Source: Loxodes magnus (taxonomy: Eukaryota > Ciliophora > Karyorelictea > Loxodida > Loxodidae). From it: a stretch of 64,000 nucleotides of DNA. Where the stretch lies: NCBI GenBank assembly GCA_946699065.1, contig CAMPDV010000262.1, positions 310,001 to 374,000 of the forward strand, read 5' to 3'. This document shows positions 26,051 to 39,600 of this stretch, one piece after another; the stretch's first letter is position 1; every line of letters begins with the position of its first letter. The notes below the pieces were generated by a model that had not been told where the DNA came from, searched no databases, and saw only the letters and a list, made by a program, of their open reading frames with translations. Made by a program: the position numbers and the translations under genes.

Positions 26051-26098
26051 AAAAAAGAACGAAATAAAGACAATAATACAAACTTTGTTGATGTTGCA
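26051..26098 (-). repeat. Right arm of the 48-bp inverted repeat
   Basis: Exact reverse complement of 20493-20540. The two arms enclose 5.6 kb. Confidence 0.85.
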
Positions 26099-26224
26099 AA
26101 TCAAATCAACATATTTAAAAAAACTGTTGATAATGAAAGAAAATAAACGAATAAGAGCAGAAAAGAACATGGAGACAACTCAATAAACTATGAATAACTC
26201 CAACAGGGATTTACAAATAAAAGC

Positions 26225-26395
26225 TTTTTGCAAGACCACTTGAACGGTTACAGTGGTAACCTTCCACTTAATAAAAAGGTCGTGGATCACACCCACGTTA
26301 AAAAAACTGTCCGCAGGAACTGGTTGCAATTCCAGAGAATGCAAAACTCTACTAACTTTAAGTATATTATTATTATTAATTAATTAATTTTAACT
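26225..26395 (+). repeat. tRNA-derived SINE-like repeat
   Basis: A D-arm-like hairpin ggttacagtggtaacc is followed 20 nt later by a T-arm-like hairpin with a 5-bp stem and 7-nt loop (cgtggatcacacccacg). The ggatcacaccc inside it is close to a B-box. No acceptor stem pairs and no anticodon arm folds, so it is not a working tRNA. An (ATT)n/(AATT)n tail follows at about 26368-26390. This is the layout of a tRNA-derived SINE. Confidence 0.45.
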
Positions 26396-26429
26396 ATAAG
26401 GGTTAGGATCATCTTAATTAGAGGAAATA

Positions 26430-27340
26430 TTTCCTCAAATTAAAGACAATAAAAGTTTTTATATTCAATAATAAACTGTACATGTCTTCATCTGAATCAA
26501 TTTCAAACTGAGATAATTCTTCTTTCTCTTCAATAAGCTCATAGAATTGTTCTTCAATTTTCTTTTCATTTTTCTCCAGCTTCTCTAAACAAATTCTAAG
26601 GTCGTTGTTGTCCTTTTAAAGCTATTTATTCTGTTACTATTAATTACTAAGATCTTGTTTGATTAGTGTCACACTTGAATCATTTAATATCAGCTTCTTT
26701 CTGTAAATACCTCCAAAGTAGTTACAATATAGCCTCCTCGATGTTCCAAATTCTTTGCAGTGCTGCTCAAGCACTCTTCTCCACTTCGGACATTACCTCC
26801 AAAAATGTCCAGCCTTTTGACAACAATAGCAACGTTTGTTAAGGACTCGAATTAAAATTTTTATTCTATTTACATTTTTTCAATTTCCATCTTATCTTTT
26901 TGAGGTTAGTTTTTTTAGATTGGTAATCGAATTTCTTCTTTAATTTTCTATTGATTTGTTACTATGTTTTTTTCTAATATTCAAATTAGGAAGTTAATGC
27001 TTCAATTTAAAACTAAACTTTACTTACCAAGTCTTGATCTTCCTTTTTTCTATCTTACAAAAGAAGCCGAAGATTCAAGTTTTCCGCTTTCAGGATCTAT
27101 ATTTCGTTATTCGTTTTCTCAATTAACGAATAAAGCTAAATAAGGTCTTGTTCGTGGGGTTTCTCAAGCTTTTTTAGTTTGCTAGGAAATTAAGTATTTC
27201 CCAATCCTTAACAGGAGTAGATTTATCTTTTTTGAATTCTTGGTTCTTGTTAGTTAACTGAGACTTAAGATTGATCTTTAAGGTTAGAATTTAAGGCTTA
27301 GATTCCCGGGTTTTTTTCCGTTTCTTTAATACTATATTCA
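26430..27340 (-). mobile_element. CCHC zinc-knuckle/coiled-coil element, copy c (broken)
   Basis: The minus strand holds the family's parts in order: coiled coil (NNEIQILKAENLNLRLL), a KMEIEKMQIEQ linker like those of copy b and of the insertion at 20.5 kb, the knuckle CYCCQKAGHFWRQC, the LYC box RLYCNYFGGIYRK, and a further coiled coil (LEKLEKNEKKIEEQFYEL) with an acidic end. The copy looks broken, with about two breaks, and is older than copies a and b. It is most like a retroelement ORF1 or gag fossil. Confidence 0.6.
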
Positions 27341-29390
27341 AAACCTAAAATTATATATTTAAAAGTTGAATACTTGATCTAACAACGAAGATAATTTAAA
27401 GCTTAATTAATGTAAAATAATAAATAAATAAAGGAAGATAATTATAGAAATCTTAGTATAAATGGATAAATCTATTTTGCATCTTTTCATTTAATATAAT
27501 TAAGCTTAACTTTGTTATTATTTTTGCTTTATTTTTTATCTTCAATTATACTAATTTAATTTTTTTATTTACATCACTTGTTCTTTTTAAAACTATAAAA
27601 CATTGAGCTACTCTTTCTTTTACATTTTACATACCAATATCGAAGTAATTTCTCCTTTAATATAGACACAAAGAATTATATATAAAAACCTCATTAATCA
27701 TAAGATAACTTGCTTACTACTAAATTTATAATTTGTATTTAAAAAGCTTTATAGTTAATCCTGTAGCATATAATGAGTGCAGCTAAAAGGATTATAATTA
27801 AAGATTTGATAAGTTTAGAGGTAATTAATAGAAGATATTAAATAGTTGTATAGCTTCACTAAATGAATAAATGAATATAGATTAAAGCAAATATTGATAG
27901 AAGCTTTAAATATATTGGAATATATTTTCCTAACTTTATCTTCATATAATACAATTAAACAATATTTCAATCTCTTTTATGTCTTCATTTAGTAATAAAT
28001 ACAATTTCAGTTCCTAAGCATTTTTGGATTTCATGTGAGCATTAATATCTAGAAAATAATAAATAAATAGAGTAATATGAATTGTGAAATAATGAAATGC
28101 TATATTTTAAGATATGATAATATAAACTTATTAGATAAAGAAGTTAGAAACTATCTATACTTAATTATCTAAGTGTAGTATAACAAATAAATTATATAAA
28201 GGTAAATTAGCTTTAGGTTTATATAGTATGATAGACTAAGGAACATTATGATAAATTAATTAACTATATGTGTTTAGGTTATAAGTAATAAATATATTTA
28301 TTTATAGGCACTATTCTATAAATTTAGTATTTTAGCAGGAAACAAATGTTATTTCCCAAGTTTTAAAATACTAATAAAATGAGTATAACTAAGTTTTTAT
28401 CGTATTAAACATTTTAAAATTAAAAACCAACCTTGCCACATATTACCTTTAAATCCGAAATTATAAATAATTAGCAGATGCATAACTGCAACTTTAGAGC
28501 CTCTTTTAAACTTAATAAATTTGGATGAGAAATAAAAATAAAAAAGAAAGATAATAAAATAAAGTTAATTTATTAATGAAAAAGATAAAATTTATAAAGA
28601 AAAGATTAAGATATTTTAAAAAGTAAATCATAATCTCATTATTTAAGCTTTTTGAAGATAATAGTAAATTTTAGCTTATAGAAATTAAGATCAATTTCTT
28701 TAAATAAAATGATAAAATGACATGCTATTGATTCCCTAAAGGTTAAAACTCATTAAAAATTGAATGCAATAAAAAAATAATAAAATGAAAGATTTACTTT
28801 TTATTTAGATTTTAAACTTCAAAGACAGAAGCAGCTAACGGAAAAATTAATTTCCTACTTTAATATTTTAAGATATATAACTAATAAAAAATCCTAGATT
28901 TACAATTCAAATCTTTTAGTACTTAAAATAACCTTATACTATTTGGGTCAATTAAACTTATAATTCAGCTTATTTTAAAACAAATAAGCATAAGACTAAA
29001 CTTTACTTTAAATTCTTGATTAAGAGTCTACCTAAAAGCATTTTTACCTAGTTTATTTATAATTATAATTTTAATACTAAAATGAAATAAAGGTTATAAC
29101 CTCTTTAATACATCTTAAACTAAAAATAAATTATCTAAAAGTAAAACTTTAAACTAAAAAAGTTAAGAATTTACACCAATCATTCACTTCAATATACAGC
29201 TTGATTCTCTTCCATATTTTACGAAATTCAAGTAAACTATTTATTTACAGGTCTTTCAGACAAAAATTCATCCTCAAGTTAAAATTAATTTAAAAGAAGA
29301 AAAGACTTAGAAGATCTTAATTACCTTTTTGCTTTGAAACTAAAGTAAATTGATATAGCTAAGTATTTTAATTTTATTCCTATTTATTCC
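27341..29390. other. AT-rich stretch, no gene recognised
   Basis: Two kilobases without conserved motifs or partners elsewhere in the window. Confidence 0.45.
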
Positions 29391-29399
29391 TTTTTTATA

Positions 29400-29860
29400 A
29401 TCTACATAATGATTTGCCTTTTACTTTTACCTTCATGTTTTATTTTAATAATTATCTTTTATATTTTCCTTTCATATAAGCTAGTGAAAAAACCGAAAAG
29501 CAAAGTGTAAATAATTTCATAAATATAAGGATTAAAAACTCATAATTTTACTAATTGCAACTAGTAAGATCTTTAAAAATGTTTTAAGAAGCAACCATAA
29601 ATTGTTAACTTTAATATTTATCTCTTATTTTATTTACTACCACAATGGTCTTAAGTAATTGCTAAAACCACATACAAAATAAAATTTTTTAGACTTAACA
29701 TCATTTAAACTTGTAAAATTCAGTTCGGCATTAATATCAATTGGGTCATATTCGTGAGCTTGACCATATTGTCCTTAAATGCAAACAATTAAAGCTAATA
29801 AAATAGAAATTACAGACAAAAACAAAGTATTACCGTATAAATGCAAAAAACACTTCAAAT
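29400..29860 (-). CDS. Putative secreted or membrane protein, hypothetical
   Basis: A minus-strand frame opens with a signal-peptide-like stretch (LFLSVISILLALIVCIQG) followed by a polar mature part, QYGQAHEYDPIDINAEL, then LNDVKSKKFYFVCGFSNY and LRPLW. Codon choice here (gct cac gaa, gac cca, gcc gaa ctg) is richer in C and G than the flanks. No in-frame ATG precedes the signal stretch, so the first exon may lie upstream of a small intron; a short Met-led peptide near 29935 is a candidate. No family was recognised. The 3' end is uncertain. Confidence 0.4.
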
Positions 29861-30184
29861 TTTATCACCAAAGAGAATTTATAGCCTTAAAATAAATATA
29901 TTAAATCGCATTTTTGCTATATTTTTGCTATACATTTCCATAATTAAAAATAAAAATAATAAAACAACATAAACCCTAAATTAATAAGAAAATATATCAA
30001 AATACTCATAATTATTTTAAACATCTACATAACATCAACCATAAGCAAAATTGTAATTGTTGTTAAAACTTTAAAATTCCAGAGCTATTTATATAAATTT
30101 GAATCATTTCTTCCATATTATAAATAAAATAGATAAATCTTTCATTGAATATAAATTAGGCTAATATAACTTTTAAATTTGCAC

Positions 30185-30345
30185 GAATAGTTTCTACCCC
30201 ACTAGAGAGGTCTTGGATAAGTTAGTCTTATCCTATAAATTCACGTCCATACTTATCCTTGGAGCTACCTATTTCGATTATGAGAGTATTCTTAATGCAG
30301 TCTTTACCGGATTACCCATTCGGCTGATTAGGGTATATCGTCCAA
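30185..30345 (+). other. GC-richer segment with two hairpins, possible structured RNA or gene remnant
   Basis: Within AT-rich DNA this 160-bp patch contains ggataagttagtcttatcc (perfect 7-bp stem) and taccc...gggta around 30316-30337. A small open frame beginning at 30213 covers it but resembles no family. It could be an ncRNA, a SINE or a gene remnant. Confidence 0.3.
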
Positions 30346-30879
30346 TTTTTAAATATATATTTAAATATAAAATTAATAAGCATCAGGTTCATAATAGTGT
30401 TTCCTTAATCTAGGAAAATAATGATTCCTAATTTTCTGAGAAAGAAATATTCTATTTTTAATATCTTTCGCATTAATAAATTTATACTCTAAAACTAATT
30501 TTTCAAATAATACAAAAATAAATCATAAAGTTAGCTTTTATATTATATATATCTAATGATTTTCTAAGTTTTTAACTATTTAAGTAATTAAAAAACTATC
30601 TTAATGATATAAAGAAATAATTAGGCTAGCTCATAATTAAATTATTATAAAAAATCTATCAGCAGAATTATTATAAAATCCACAATCTGAAAATAATTTT
30701 AAATCCAAGACATATATATAAATCTTAAATGTCTAATCTTCCAAATATAATAAAATGGTTTAAATAAAATGTTTATATAAAATTAATTTTTAATTAATGG
30801 AATTTTATTGTAAAATGCTTAAAAGCTTTTAATTTAAAAATTCTAAAGATGATTTTTCTTAATCTTATTTATATTTTAA
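30346..30879. other. AT-rich stretch, no gene recognised
   Basis: Nothing conserved was seen. Confidence 0.45.
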
Positions 30880-31925
30880 TAGAACTAAACATTTCTGAGA
30901 AAATTAAAAGGGAAGAATATATCTTAAAGTTTTTTAAATTATTTTTAAATCAAACTAAGTTAGACTTAATGGCTATTTTAATGTTTAAGCTGAGTAAATA
31001 ATATAAAATCTTTAATTTCTTTATTTAATTTCTTTTATTTTTTCATTTAAATTTATCAAAAAATAATTTATGTTCTTTCTTACATTTTTCATTGCTTGCT
31101 AGAAATTAAAAATTGAGCAAGGTAGAATTTTCGACTAACTTTAATTTGATTGAATAATGACATAAAAAATAAAGATTCTATTATATAATTATAAGATATA
31201 CTTAGAAGTTAAAGTTAATTATATATATCATAAATCATTTATAGTATTAAATTATAGAGAGTGGAAAATAGATAAAATAATCTAAAATTAAAATAAGTTT
31301 AAGTTATTATATTTAAGTATATATAAATCCTTAAGATAGATTTTATATAAAAATGTTTTATTTTATTTATCTTTCAATTAAATTTTAGAATAGAAACATT
31401 TCTTTTCTTAAAGTCAAATATCTTAATTTTCAACTATCTGAAATTTTGTAGTATATATTAATTAGATTTCGCTATCTCTATGTCACTTTTAGAGATAAAG
31501 ATAATAATTTTTCTTTATAATCAAAATTAAGAACTTAAAATTATAATGTATAATTAAATATCTAAGCATTATAAATGTAAATTGCTGAACCTAGATGCAC
31601 TATTATTATTTTAATTTTGAATAAATATTAATTTATCTCTATTTAATTAAGCTTCTTTTAATTTTAATTTCTTATCTATTTAATTAAGATAAAATAGAAT
31701 TCTCTTCTTAAATATTTAAAATTTATTCCTATCTTTTAAAATAATGTAGCTTAAACTTCTTATTTATTTTACCTTTATTTAAATAAAATATATAATGTAT
31801 TTATTATATTTTCATAATCAAATAAGCAATAATTAATTTTTACCATTTTTAAAGTCTAATTAATAAATTATTCTTACTAAAAATGTAAAGCTATTTAATA
31901 GATATAACACTAAGGCTTATAAATT
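30880..31925. repeat. Segmental duplicate, partner at 895-1975
   Basis: Same order of landmarks as the partner, with many substitutions. No coding motif was recognised. Confidence 0.6.
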
Positions 31926-33699
31926 AGTCTTTTGTAGTTTATTTTTTATTAATTTAACTAGAAATATTTAAATATATATTTATATATCCATTATTATCTT
32001 TTATACTGATATATCCCTTACTTTGAAAAATTAGCTTGTGAACCTTCAAATTTATAAAGTTTTAAATGTTAAGATTATAACTTAATTAAAAAGGATAATT
32101 AATAAATGTAATTATTCTCCTTTAAAATTTAGCTATAAAGTCTCTGATTAAATATCTAATATTATTAATATAAAACTAATATTTTTCTTAAATATTTAAT
32201 GTTTCTTTATACTTTTATAATCATTTTTTAAATAAATACACTAGCTAATCCATTATTCAATCTATTATAATTCAATTTGGTATTAAGAAAGATTGTTGCA
32301 TTCTTTCTCCTTGCTTATGCTTAGGGAAACTTATTAAAAGAATAAGCTTTAATTAATTAGCTATTGAATCATAGAATTTGATATATTGCTTATAAATATT
32401 AAGGTATTTAATTTTAAGTTAATTTTATTATTATTTGCTTAAATCTTCATATTCTTCATTTTTTGTTTCTTGCTTATCATTTATACAATTAGCTTTATTT
32501 TAAGTTCTAAGATATTATTTTTAATCTTATTATTGCTTAGTTTACTTTAAAATACGAAAGAAAGTATGAATAGATATCATTTATTTCAATTTATCTACCT
32601 TTAGAAAGATATTTTTTAGAATGGAGATCAAAATATATTTCAAGCCTAAACAGAATATAACCTAATACAAAAAATTAAGTTGATTACATGAAAGCCTACA
32701 ATCATAATTATTGTTTACTAGGTATAGTTAATAAATTAATTATATAAATAAATAAGATAAATACTTGTATAATTAAATCTACTAATTTCTACTATGCTTT
32801 TAAAGGTAATTTATAAAAATTAATAAAACATATTAAAGAGGAAATAAAATGAAGCAATTATGTAATATATTAGAATATATTACGATTCCAAAACTTTATT
32901 GTTTCTTAAGGCAAATTTGTATTAACTAGCGAAAAACAATTAGACTTCTAATAAATATTCTACAATTTAGGATATTTAAATCATATAATTTAGTTATCAT
33001 TTTGATATTTTATCTTTTACTAAAATAGCTATTTATAATTGACTTTATATATTTGCTAAATAGAATCACATATGCTAAGAAATTATGTATTTCAAGGAAA
33101 AATGGAAAAATTGTTCTTAAGCTTTTATTTTTATTTGGTATACTTCATAATATGAAAAAAATATCATATTTTTAGATTTTATGTTCTTAAAGAGTTAAAT
33201 GCTAAAAAATTATCTTTGAGGAAAATTTTTCATAAAAGTAAAAACGAGAAAGAAACTAAATTTCACTTAATAAATTATTTCTATAAAAATTATATTTCTA
33301 TCTTTTAATAATTTTAAGATTAATACTCCAAAATTGAAAATTAAGACCATGATATACAAAATCTAAGTAAATCATAAATTTAATATAATAATAGAATAAA
33401 AATTAAAAGCACTATCAAATATCTTTCTTTTTAAAATGATTCTTTATTATTTTAATCTATTTTAATTTTATAGATAAATGCTTATATCCTTAAATAAACT
33501 CATACTACTATTATTATATAATCAATACTGTTATTAATTTAAGTATTATTTTTCTATAATCAGATGGCTATTAAAATTTACTAAGAACTATAGCTCTCTA
33601 GTATTTTCCTTAGTTATTATATTTATACTTATTAACTAAAATATTTTCTATTTAAAACTTTAGATTATTATCATGATTAATGATTCAACTTTTAATACT
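31926..33699. other. AT-rich region upstream of membrane-protein gene copy 2
   Basis: No conserved motif was found. The 5' exons of copy 2 may begin here, since the reading frame is still open at about 33.7 kb, but no start could be chosen. Confidence 0.35.
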
Positions 33700-36616
33700 C
33701 TTTACCATACATTTCCTTAATTATCAAAACTTAGTCACAAGAAAAAATATTGTCTTAGTCATTATATAGAAATGATATAACCTTATACTGATAGCTATTA
33801 ATTATGCCTTATAAAATGTGAAGACATTTATTAATTAGCTAATCTTAAGATTATAGACTTATTATACCTATACTAGAAAAAGTTTTAAATTAATTAAAGC
33901 ATTTTTAAATTAACTGAGATAAAAGTTAGCTTTCATTTTATTTATAAAGTAAATGTGGAAGCAAGATTCTAGTGAATATACATAGCTCTTATCTATCGAA
34001 AAAAGTTAAGTGAGTTTGGAAATAGAGAATACGAAATAGAAGCTTTTATTTGGTAAATAAGGCTAAGCATGATGCTTATGTAAGAGCTATGAGGAAAAAG
34101 ACCACTAGCAAAAGCTTAAAAGCAAGGAAGAATAAAAGAACTTTTAGCTTGCTAAAACTTAAAGCTTGTCGCATTAAAAAACTAGAGAAACCTGTGATAA
34201 TTAATAGTATATCGACAGTAAAACCTTAAATGAAAAGCTTAAAATTTCTGATCAACCTTTTAATTACTAAACAAAGAATCTTAACAAAAGTACGAAAAAT
34301 TACAACTAAATCAAGAGCATAATCTTAAAGGATTTTGTTTCTATCTCCAATAAAAAGAGCATCATAAATTAGCCAAGTAAAATTATTTTTCAAAAAGATA
34401 ATTAAAAAATACTAGCAAACAAAGTTTAAGAACCCTAAAAGTAAAAATTAAACAACCTTTAAGTAAAGCCTTGCAATAATAGCTCTATTTCAAAATTTTT
34501 ATAAGAAGCATAAAATTAATGAGCAATTTCTGCTTTATAATAATCACTCCCTTGCAGCCAAACAGTAAAGACACAAATAAAACCAAAATAAACTGATTTG
34601 AGAAGTATGCCGAACAAATAAATTTAGGTTGAAGACACTTAGGCTCCTCATGAATAAGTGTATAAAAGTAATAAATAAATAAGCAGAATTTCTCCTTTAT
34701 ATTATTAAAGTTCTTTTTCAAGTTTAGGCACTATCAGTGAAGAAAGTTTATAAATATCTCCATCAAGTTAGATTTTGATTTATAATGGAAGAATTATCTC
34801 TAATTTATCGCTTCAACTTAATGAAGAAGAAATAGAATAAGAAACTTTAGAAGAAGAAAGAAAAAAAGGATCAGATTAGATGGTACTATTATTTTCTTGC
34901 ATGGCAATCTTACTTATAGTCTATTTGTACTTGATAATTAGACCTGAAGTAATTAGCCTATGAACTTTTATTCTACTTTTTAACTTATTAATCATATTAA
35001 CTCCTCATTCTTATTTCACATTTCAACTTTAAACCCTCATTTTCATAATTTCTTTAATTCTTAAGTGTTCTTAAAATACTTATTATTATTTTATAACTAA
35101 AAGTTGAAAATATTTGATAATTAGGTTGCTGATATAATAAATGACATTTTTTAATAGGTTTCAATTAAAAAAATAAAGAAATAAAAGTATATGAAAAGAG
35201 AAAGTTTCATACACTCTATAGAAAAATCCTTAAAATTAAATGTTTGAAAATATTCAGCTAAGCTAAATGTTTAAAACAGATCAATTTAATTAAAGGCTTT
35301 ATTAAAAATCTTCATCTAAAAAATAAAGTCACTTATCAAATTTATTCGGAGCAAACTTAACTCTATAATGCTAATTTAATTCTAAAGCTGAAGAATGTTA
35401 AAATTCTATCTTTTTATTAAGTAATTATAAGATAAATAGTTATAGGATGCTAATAACTAGTCTCTATTTAATTATTATTTAGGCTTTTATTAAATATAAT
35501 TTTAAATATGAACTATCTAGTTAATAATATAGAAAATCTCATTTAAATATTAAGTTAATTCTATTTTTTTGCTTGCTGATTTAAAAATTTTATATTTTAA
35601 AATTAATATCAAAATCTAATTATGTTAGTAAATTTAATTTTAACTAATATACTTATAAAATGCTTATTTCTATTTTATGCTTATATAGATATAAATATCC
35701 CTTAATTTTATATAGATTTCAAAGATTATATTCTTAAATAAAGAGGTTTAAATTTACCATTAAGAGTTTGAAAGAGATATAGATAAATACTTTATATAGT
35801 AAATATGAAATATAAATAGCAATTATATACTTTCTACTAAAATAATTGAAAATTCTAACTTCTATATATATTTTTAATGTTTTACCTTTTATTTAAAAAT
35901 TAAATTATTACTAATTTCAAAAATGTCTTTAGGCCTAGAAAATATAAGCAATTTTCTAAATATTTATTAATTTTTTATTAATTAGTGTAATAAGCTCTTT
36001 CCTTTCTAGAGGCTTTAAAATTAAATAATTATAATTTTTAATCTATATTTAGTTATTTTTTTATATTGCTAGTTCAATTTATGTTAAATAGGCTTTTATA
36101 TGGTTCTCACTTTCACTTTACTAAGATTAGAAAAAATATAAAAAGTCTCTAAGATTGAGTCTTGATATCAAATACTATTATTTTAATCTGCTCTTATTTA
36201 TTTTGATAATTTCAGAGTTTAATTATCTTCGTTAATATCTTACACTTGTTCATTAAATATATCTTCATATCTTAACTATGATAACAAAGAAATAACTAGT
36301 AGATTCTTCCGTCATTTTCTAATGTTTATTCTCGTTTAATATCTATCTTTAATAAATTATTAGTTTATCAATATTTTTTAGTTAGTTAATCAGACATAAG
36401 CTATAATAAAAGTCTGGACTTTTTAAAAAATTTAATACTATACAATTTTTTAGAATAAGTTCAAATATCTTGCTTATTTTATTTTATTAGACTGAATTTT
36501 TTCAGCCTAGATCTAATTTAAATATTCCATTCACTCACCTTTAGTTTACTCATAATATTTTAATTATTGTACTTCTCAATCTTATTTGGTACTTAATCCT
36601 CTTTAATATTCTTCTA
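33700..36616 (+). CDS. Membrane-protein gene, copy 2 (5' part up to the minisatellite)
   Basis: Long open plus-strand frame with peptides VSFHFIYKVNVEARF, LSEFGNREYEIEAF, IWQIRL, LIVYRQQNLKWKAQNFW, KLQLNQEHNLKGF, FSKRQLKN, LMSNFCFIIITPLQPNSKD, NWFEKYAEQINLGWRHLG, then after a candidate 16-nt intron SPLYYQ, SFSSSLGTISEES and LQLNEEEIEQETLEEERKK, followed by membrane segments (VLLFSCMAILLIVYLYLII, FILLFNLLIIL, LIFIISLILK). Residues and frame are conserved with copy 1 across indels, the best evidence that this is the true frame. Several Trp are TGA. The product is unknown: a basic cytoplasmic N-terminus and multiple C-terminal membrane helices are likely. The start was not identified. Downstream the gene runs into a large minisatellite. 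Confidence 0.55.
34668..34683 (+). other. Candidate 16-nt intron, copy 2
   Basis: Same gtaataaataaataag as in copy 1 at the equivalent position, between LGWRHLGSSWIS and SPLYYQ. Removal restores the conserved frame. Confidence 0.55.
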
Positions 36617-39600
36617 ATGTCTTAGTTTTCTTAACTATTTTTATAGCAATTATTCTCAATTTGTGTCTTAGTTTTCTTAACTATTTTTATAGCAATTATT
36701 CTCAATTTGTGTCTTAGTTTTCTTAACTATTTTTATAGCAATTATTCTCAATTTGTGTCTTAGTTTTCTTAACTATTTTTATAGCAATTATTCTCAATTT
36801 GTGTCTTAGTTTTCTTAACTATTTTTATAGCAATTATTCTCAATTTGTGTCTTAGTTTTCTTAACTATTTTTATAGCAATTATTCTCAATTTGTGTCTTA
36901 GTTTTCTTAACTATTTTTATAGCAATTATTCTCAATTTGTGTCTTAGTTTTCTTAACTATTTTTATAGCAATTATTCTCAATTTGTGTCTTAGTTTTCTT
37001 AACTATTTTTATAGCAATTATTCTCAATTTGTGTCTTAGTTTTCTTAACTATTTTTATAGCAATTATTCTCAATTTGTGTCTTAGTTTTCTTAACTATTT
37101 TTATAGCAATTATTCTCAATTTGTGTCTTAGTTTTCTTAACTATTTTTATAGCAATTATTCTCAATTTGTGTCTTAGTTTTCTTAACTATTTTTATAGCA
37201 ATTATTCTCAATTTGTGTCTTAGTTTTCTTAACTATTTTTATAGCAATTATTCTCAATTTGTGTCTTAGTTTTCTTAACTATTTTTATAGCAATTATTCT
37301 CAATTTGTGTCTTAGTTTTCTTAACTATTTTTATAGCAATTATTCTCAATTTGTGTCTTAGTTTTCTTAACTATTTTTATAGCAATTATTCTCAATTTGT
37401 GTCTTAGTTTTCTTAACTATTTTTATAGCAATTATTCTCAATTTGTGTCTTAGTTTTCTTAACTATTTTTATAGCTCTCAATTTGTGTCTTAGTTTTCTT
37501 AACTATTTTTATAGCAATTATTCTCAATTTGTGTCTTAGTTTTCTTAACTATTTTTATAGCAATTATTCTCAATTTGTGTCTTAGTTTTCTTAACTATTT
37601 TTATAGCAATTATTCTCAATTTGTGTCTTAGTTTTCTTAACTATTTTTATAGCAATTATTCTCAATTTGTGTCTTAGTTTTCTTAACTATTTTTATAGCA
37701 ATTATTCTCAATTTGTGTCTTAGTTTTCTTAACTATTTTTATAGCAATTATTCTCAATTTGTGTCTTAGTTTTCTTAACTATTTTTATAGCAATTATTCT
37801 CAATTTGTGTCTTAGTTTTCTTAACTATTTTTATAGCAATTATTCTCAATTTGTGTCTTAGTTTTCTTAACTATTTTTATAGCAATTATTCTCAATTTGT
37901 GTCTTAGTTTTCTTAACTATTTTTATAGCAATTATTCTCAATTTGTGTCTTAGTTTTCTTAACTATTTTTATAGCAATTATTCTCAATTTGTGTCTTAGT
38001 TTTCTTAACTATTTTTATAGCAATTATTCTCAATTTGTGTCTTAGTTTTCTTAACTATTTTTATAGCAATTATTCTCAATTTGTGTCTTAGTTTTCTTAA
38101 CTATTTTTATAGCAATTATTCTCAATTTGTGTCTTAGTTTTCTTAACTATTTTTATAGCAATTATTCTCAATTTGTGTCTTAGTTTTCTTAACTATTTTT
38201 ATAGCAATTATTCTCAATTTGTGTCTTAGTTTTCTTAACTATTTTTATAGCAATTATTCTCAATTTGTGTCTTAGTTTTCTTAACTATTTTTATAGCAAT
38301 TATTCTCAATTTGTGTCTTAGTTTTCTTAACTATTTTTATAGCAATTATTCTCAATTTGTGTCTTAGTTTTCTTAACTATTTTTATAGCAATTATTCTCA
38401 ATTTGTGTCTTAGTTTTCTTAACTATTTTTATAGCAATTATTCTCAATTTGTGTCTTAGTTTTCTTAACTATTTTTATAGCAATTATTCTCAATTTGTGT
38501 CTTAGTTTTCTTAACTATTTTTATAGCAATTATTCTCAATTTGTGTCTTAGTTTTCTTAACTATTTTTATAGCAATTATTCTCAATTTGTGTCTTAGTTT
38601 TCTTAACTATTTTTATAGCAATTATTCTCAATTTGTGTCTTAGTTTTCTTAACTATTTTTATAGCAATTATTCTCAATTTGTGTCTTAGTTTTCTTAACT
38701 ATTTTTATAGCAATTATTCTCAATTTGTGTCTTAGTTTTCTTAACTATTTTTATAGCAATTATTCTCAATTTGTGTCTTAGTTTTCTTAACTATTTTTAT
38801 AGCAATTATTCTCAATTTGTGTCTTAGTTTTCTTAACTATTTTTATAGCAATTATTCTCAATTTGTGTCTTAGTTTTCTTAACTATTTTTATAGCAATTA
38901 TTCTCAATTTGTGTCTTAGTTTTCTTAACTATTTTTATAGCAATTATTCTCAATTTGTGTCTTAGTTTTCTTAACTATTTTTATAGCAATTATTCTCAAT
39001 TTGTGTCTTAGTTTTCTTAACTATTTTTATAGCAATTATTCTCAATTTGTGTCTTAGTTTTCTTAACTATTTTTATAGCAATTATTCTCAATTTGTGTCT
39101 TAGTTTTCTTAACTATTTTTATAGCAATTATTCTCAATTTGTGTCTTAGTTTTCTTAACTATTTTTATAGCAATTATTCTCAATTTGTGTCTTAGTTTTC
39201 TTAACTATTTTTATAGCAATTATTCTCAATTTGTGTCTTAGTTTTCTTAACTATTTTTATAGCAATTATTCTCAATTTGTGTCTTAGTTTTCTTAACTAT
39301 TTTTATAGCAATTATTCTCAATTTGTGTCTTAGTTTTCTTAACTATTTTTATAGCAATTATTCTCAATTTGTGTCTTAGTTTTCTTAACTATTTTTATAG
39401 CAATTATTCTCAATTTGTGTCTTAGTTTTCTTAACTATTTTTATAGCAATTATTCTCAATTTGTGTCTCTAGTCTTAGTTTTCTTAACTATTTTTATAGC
39501 AATTATTCTCAATTTGTGTCTTAGTTTTCTTAACTATTTTTATAGCAATTATTCTCAATTTGTGTCTTAGTTTTCTTAACTATTTTTATAGCAATTATTC

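Noticed and set aside
26225-26300. Functional tRNA gene
   Set aside because: D and T arms are present, but no acceptor stem pairs and no anticodon arm folds.
21045-34721. Conserved 78-aa minus-strand frames at 21045-21281 and 34485-34721
   Set aside because: They are antisense to the conserved plus-strand exon of the membrane-protein gene, which extends far on both sides and explains the conservation better. The overlap keeps some doubt.
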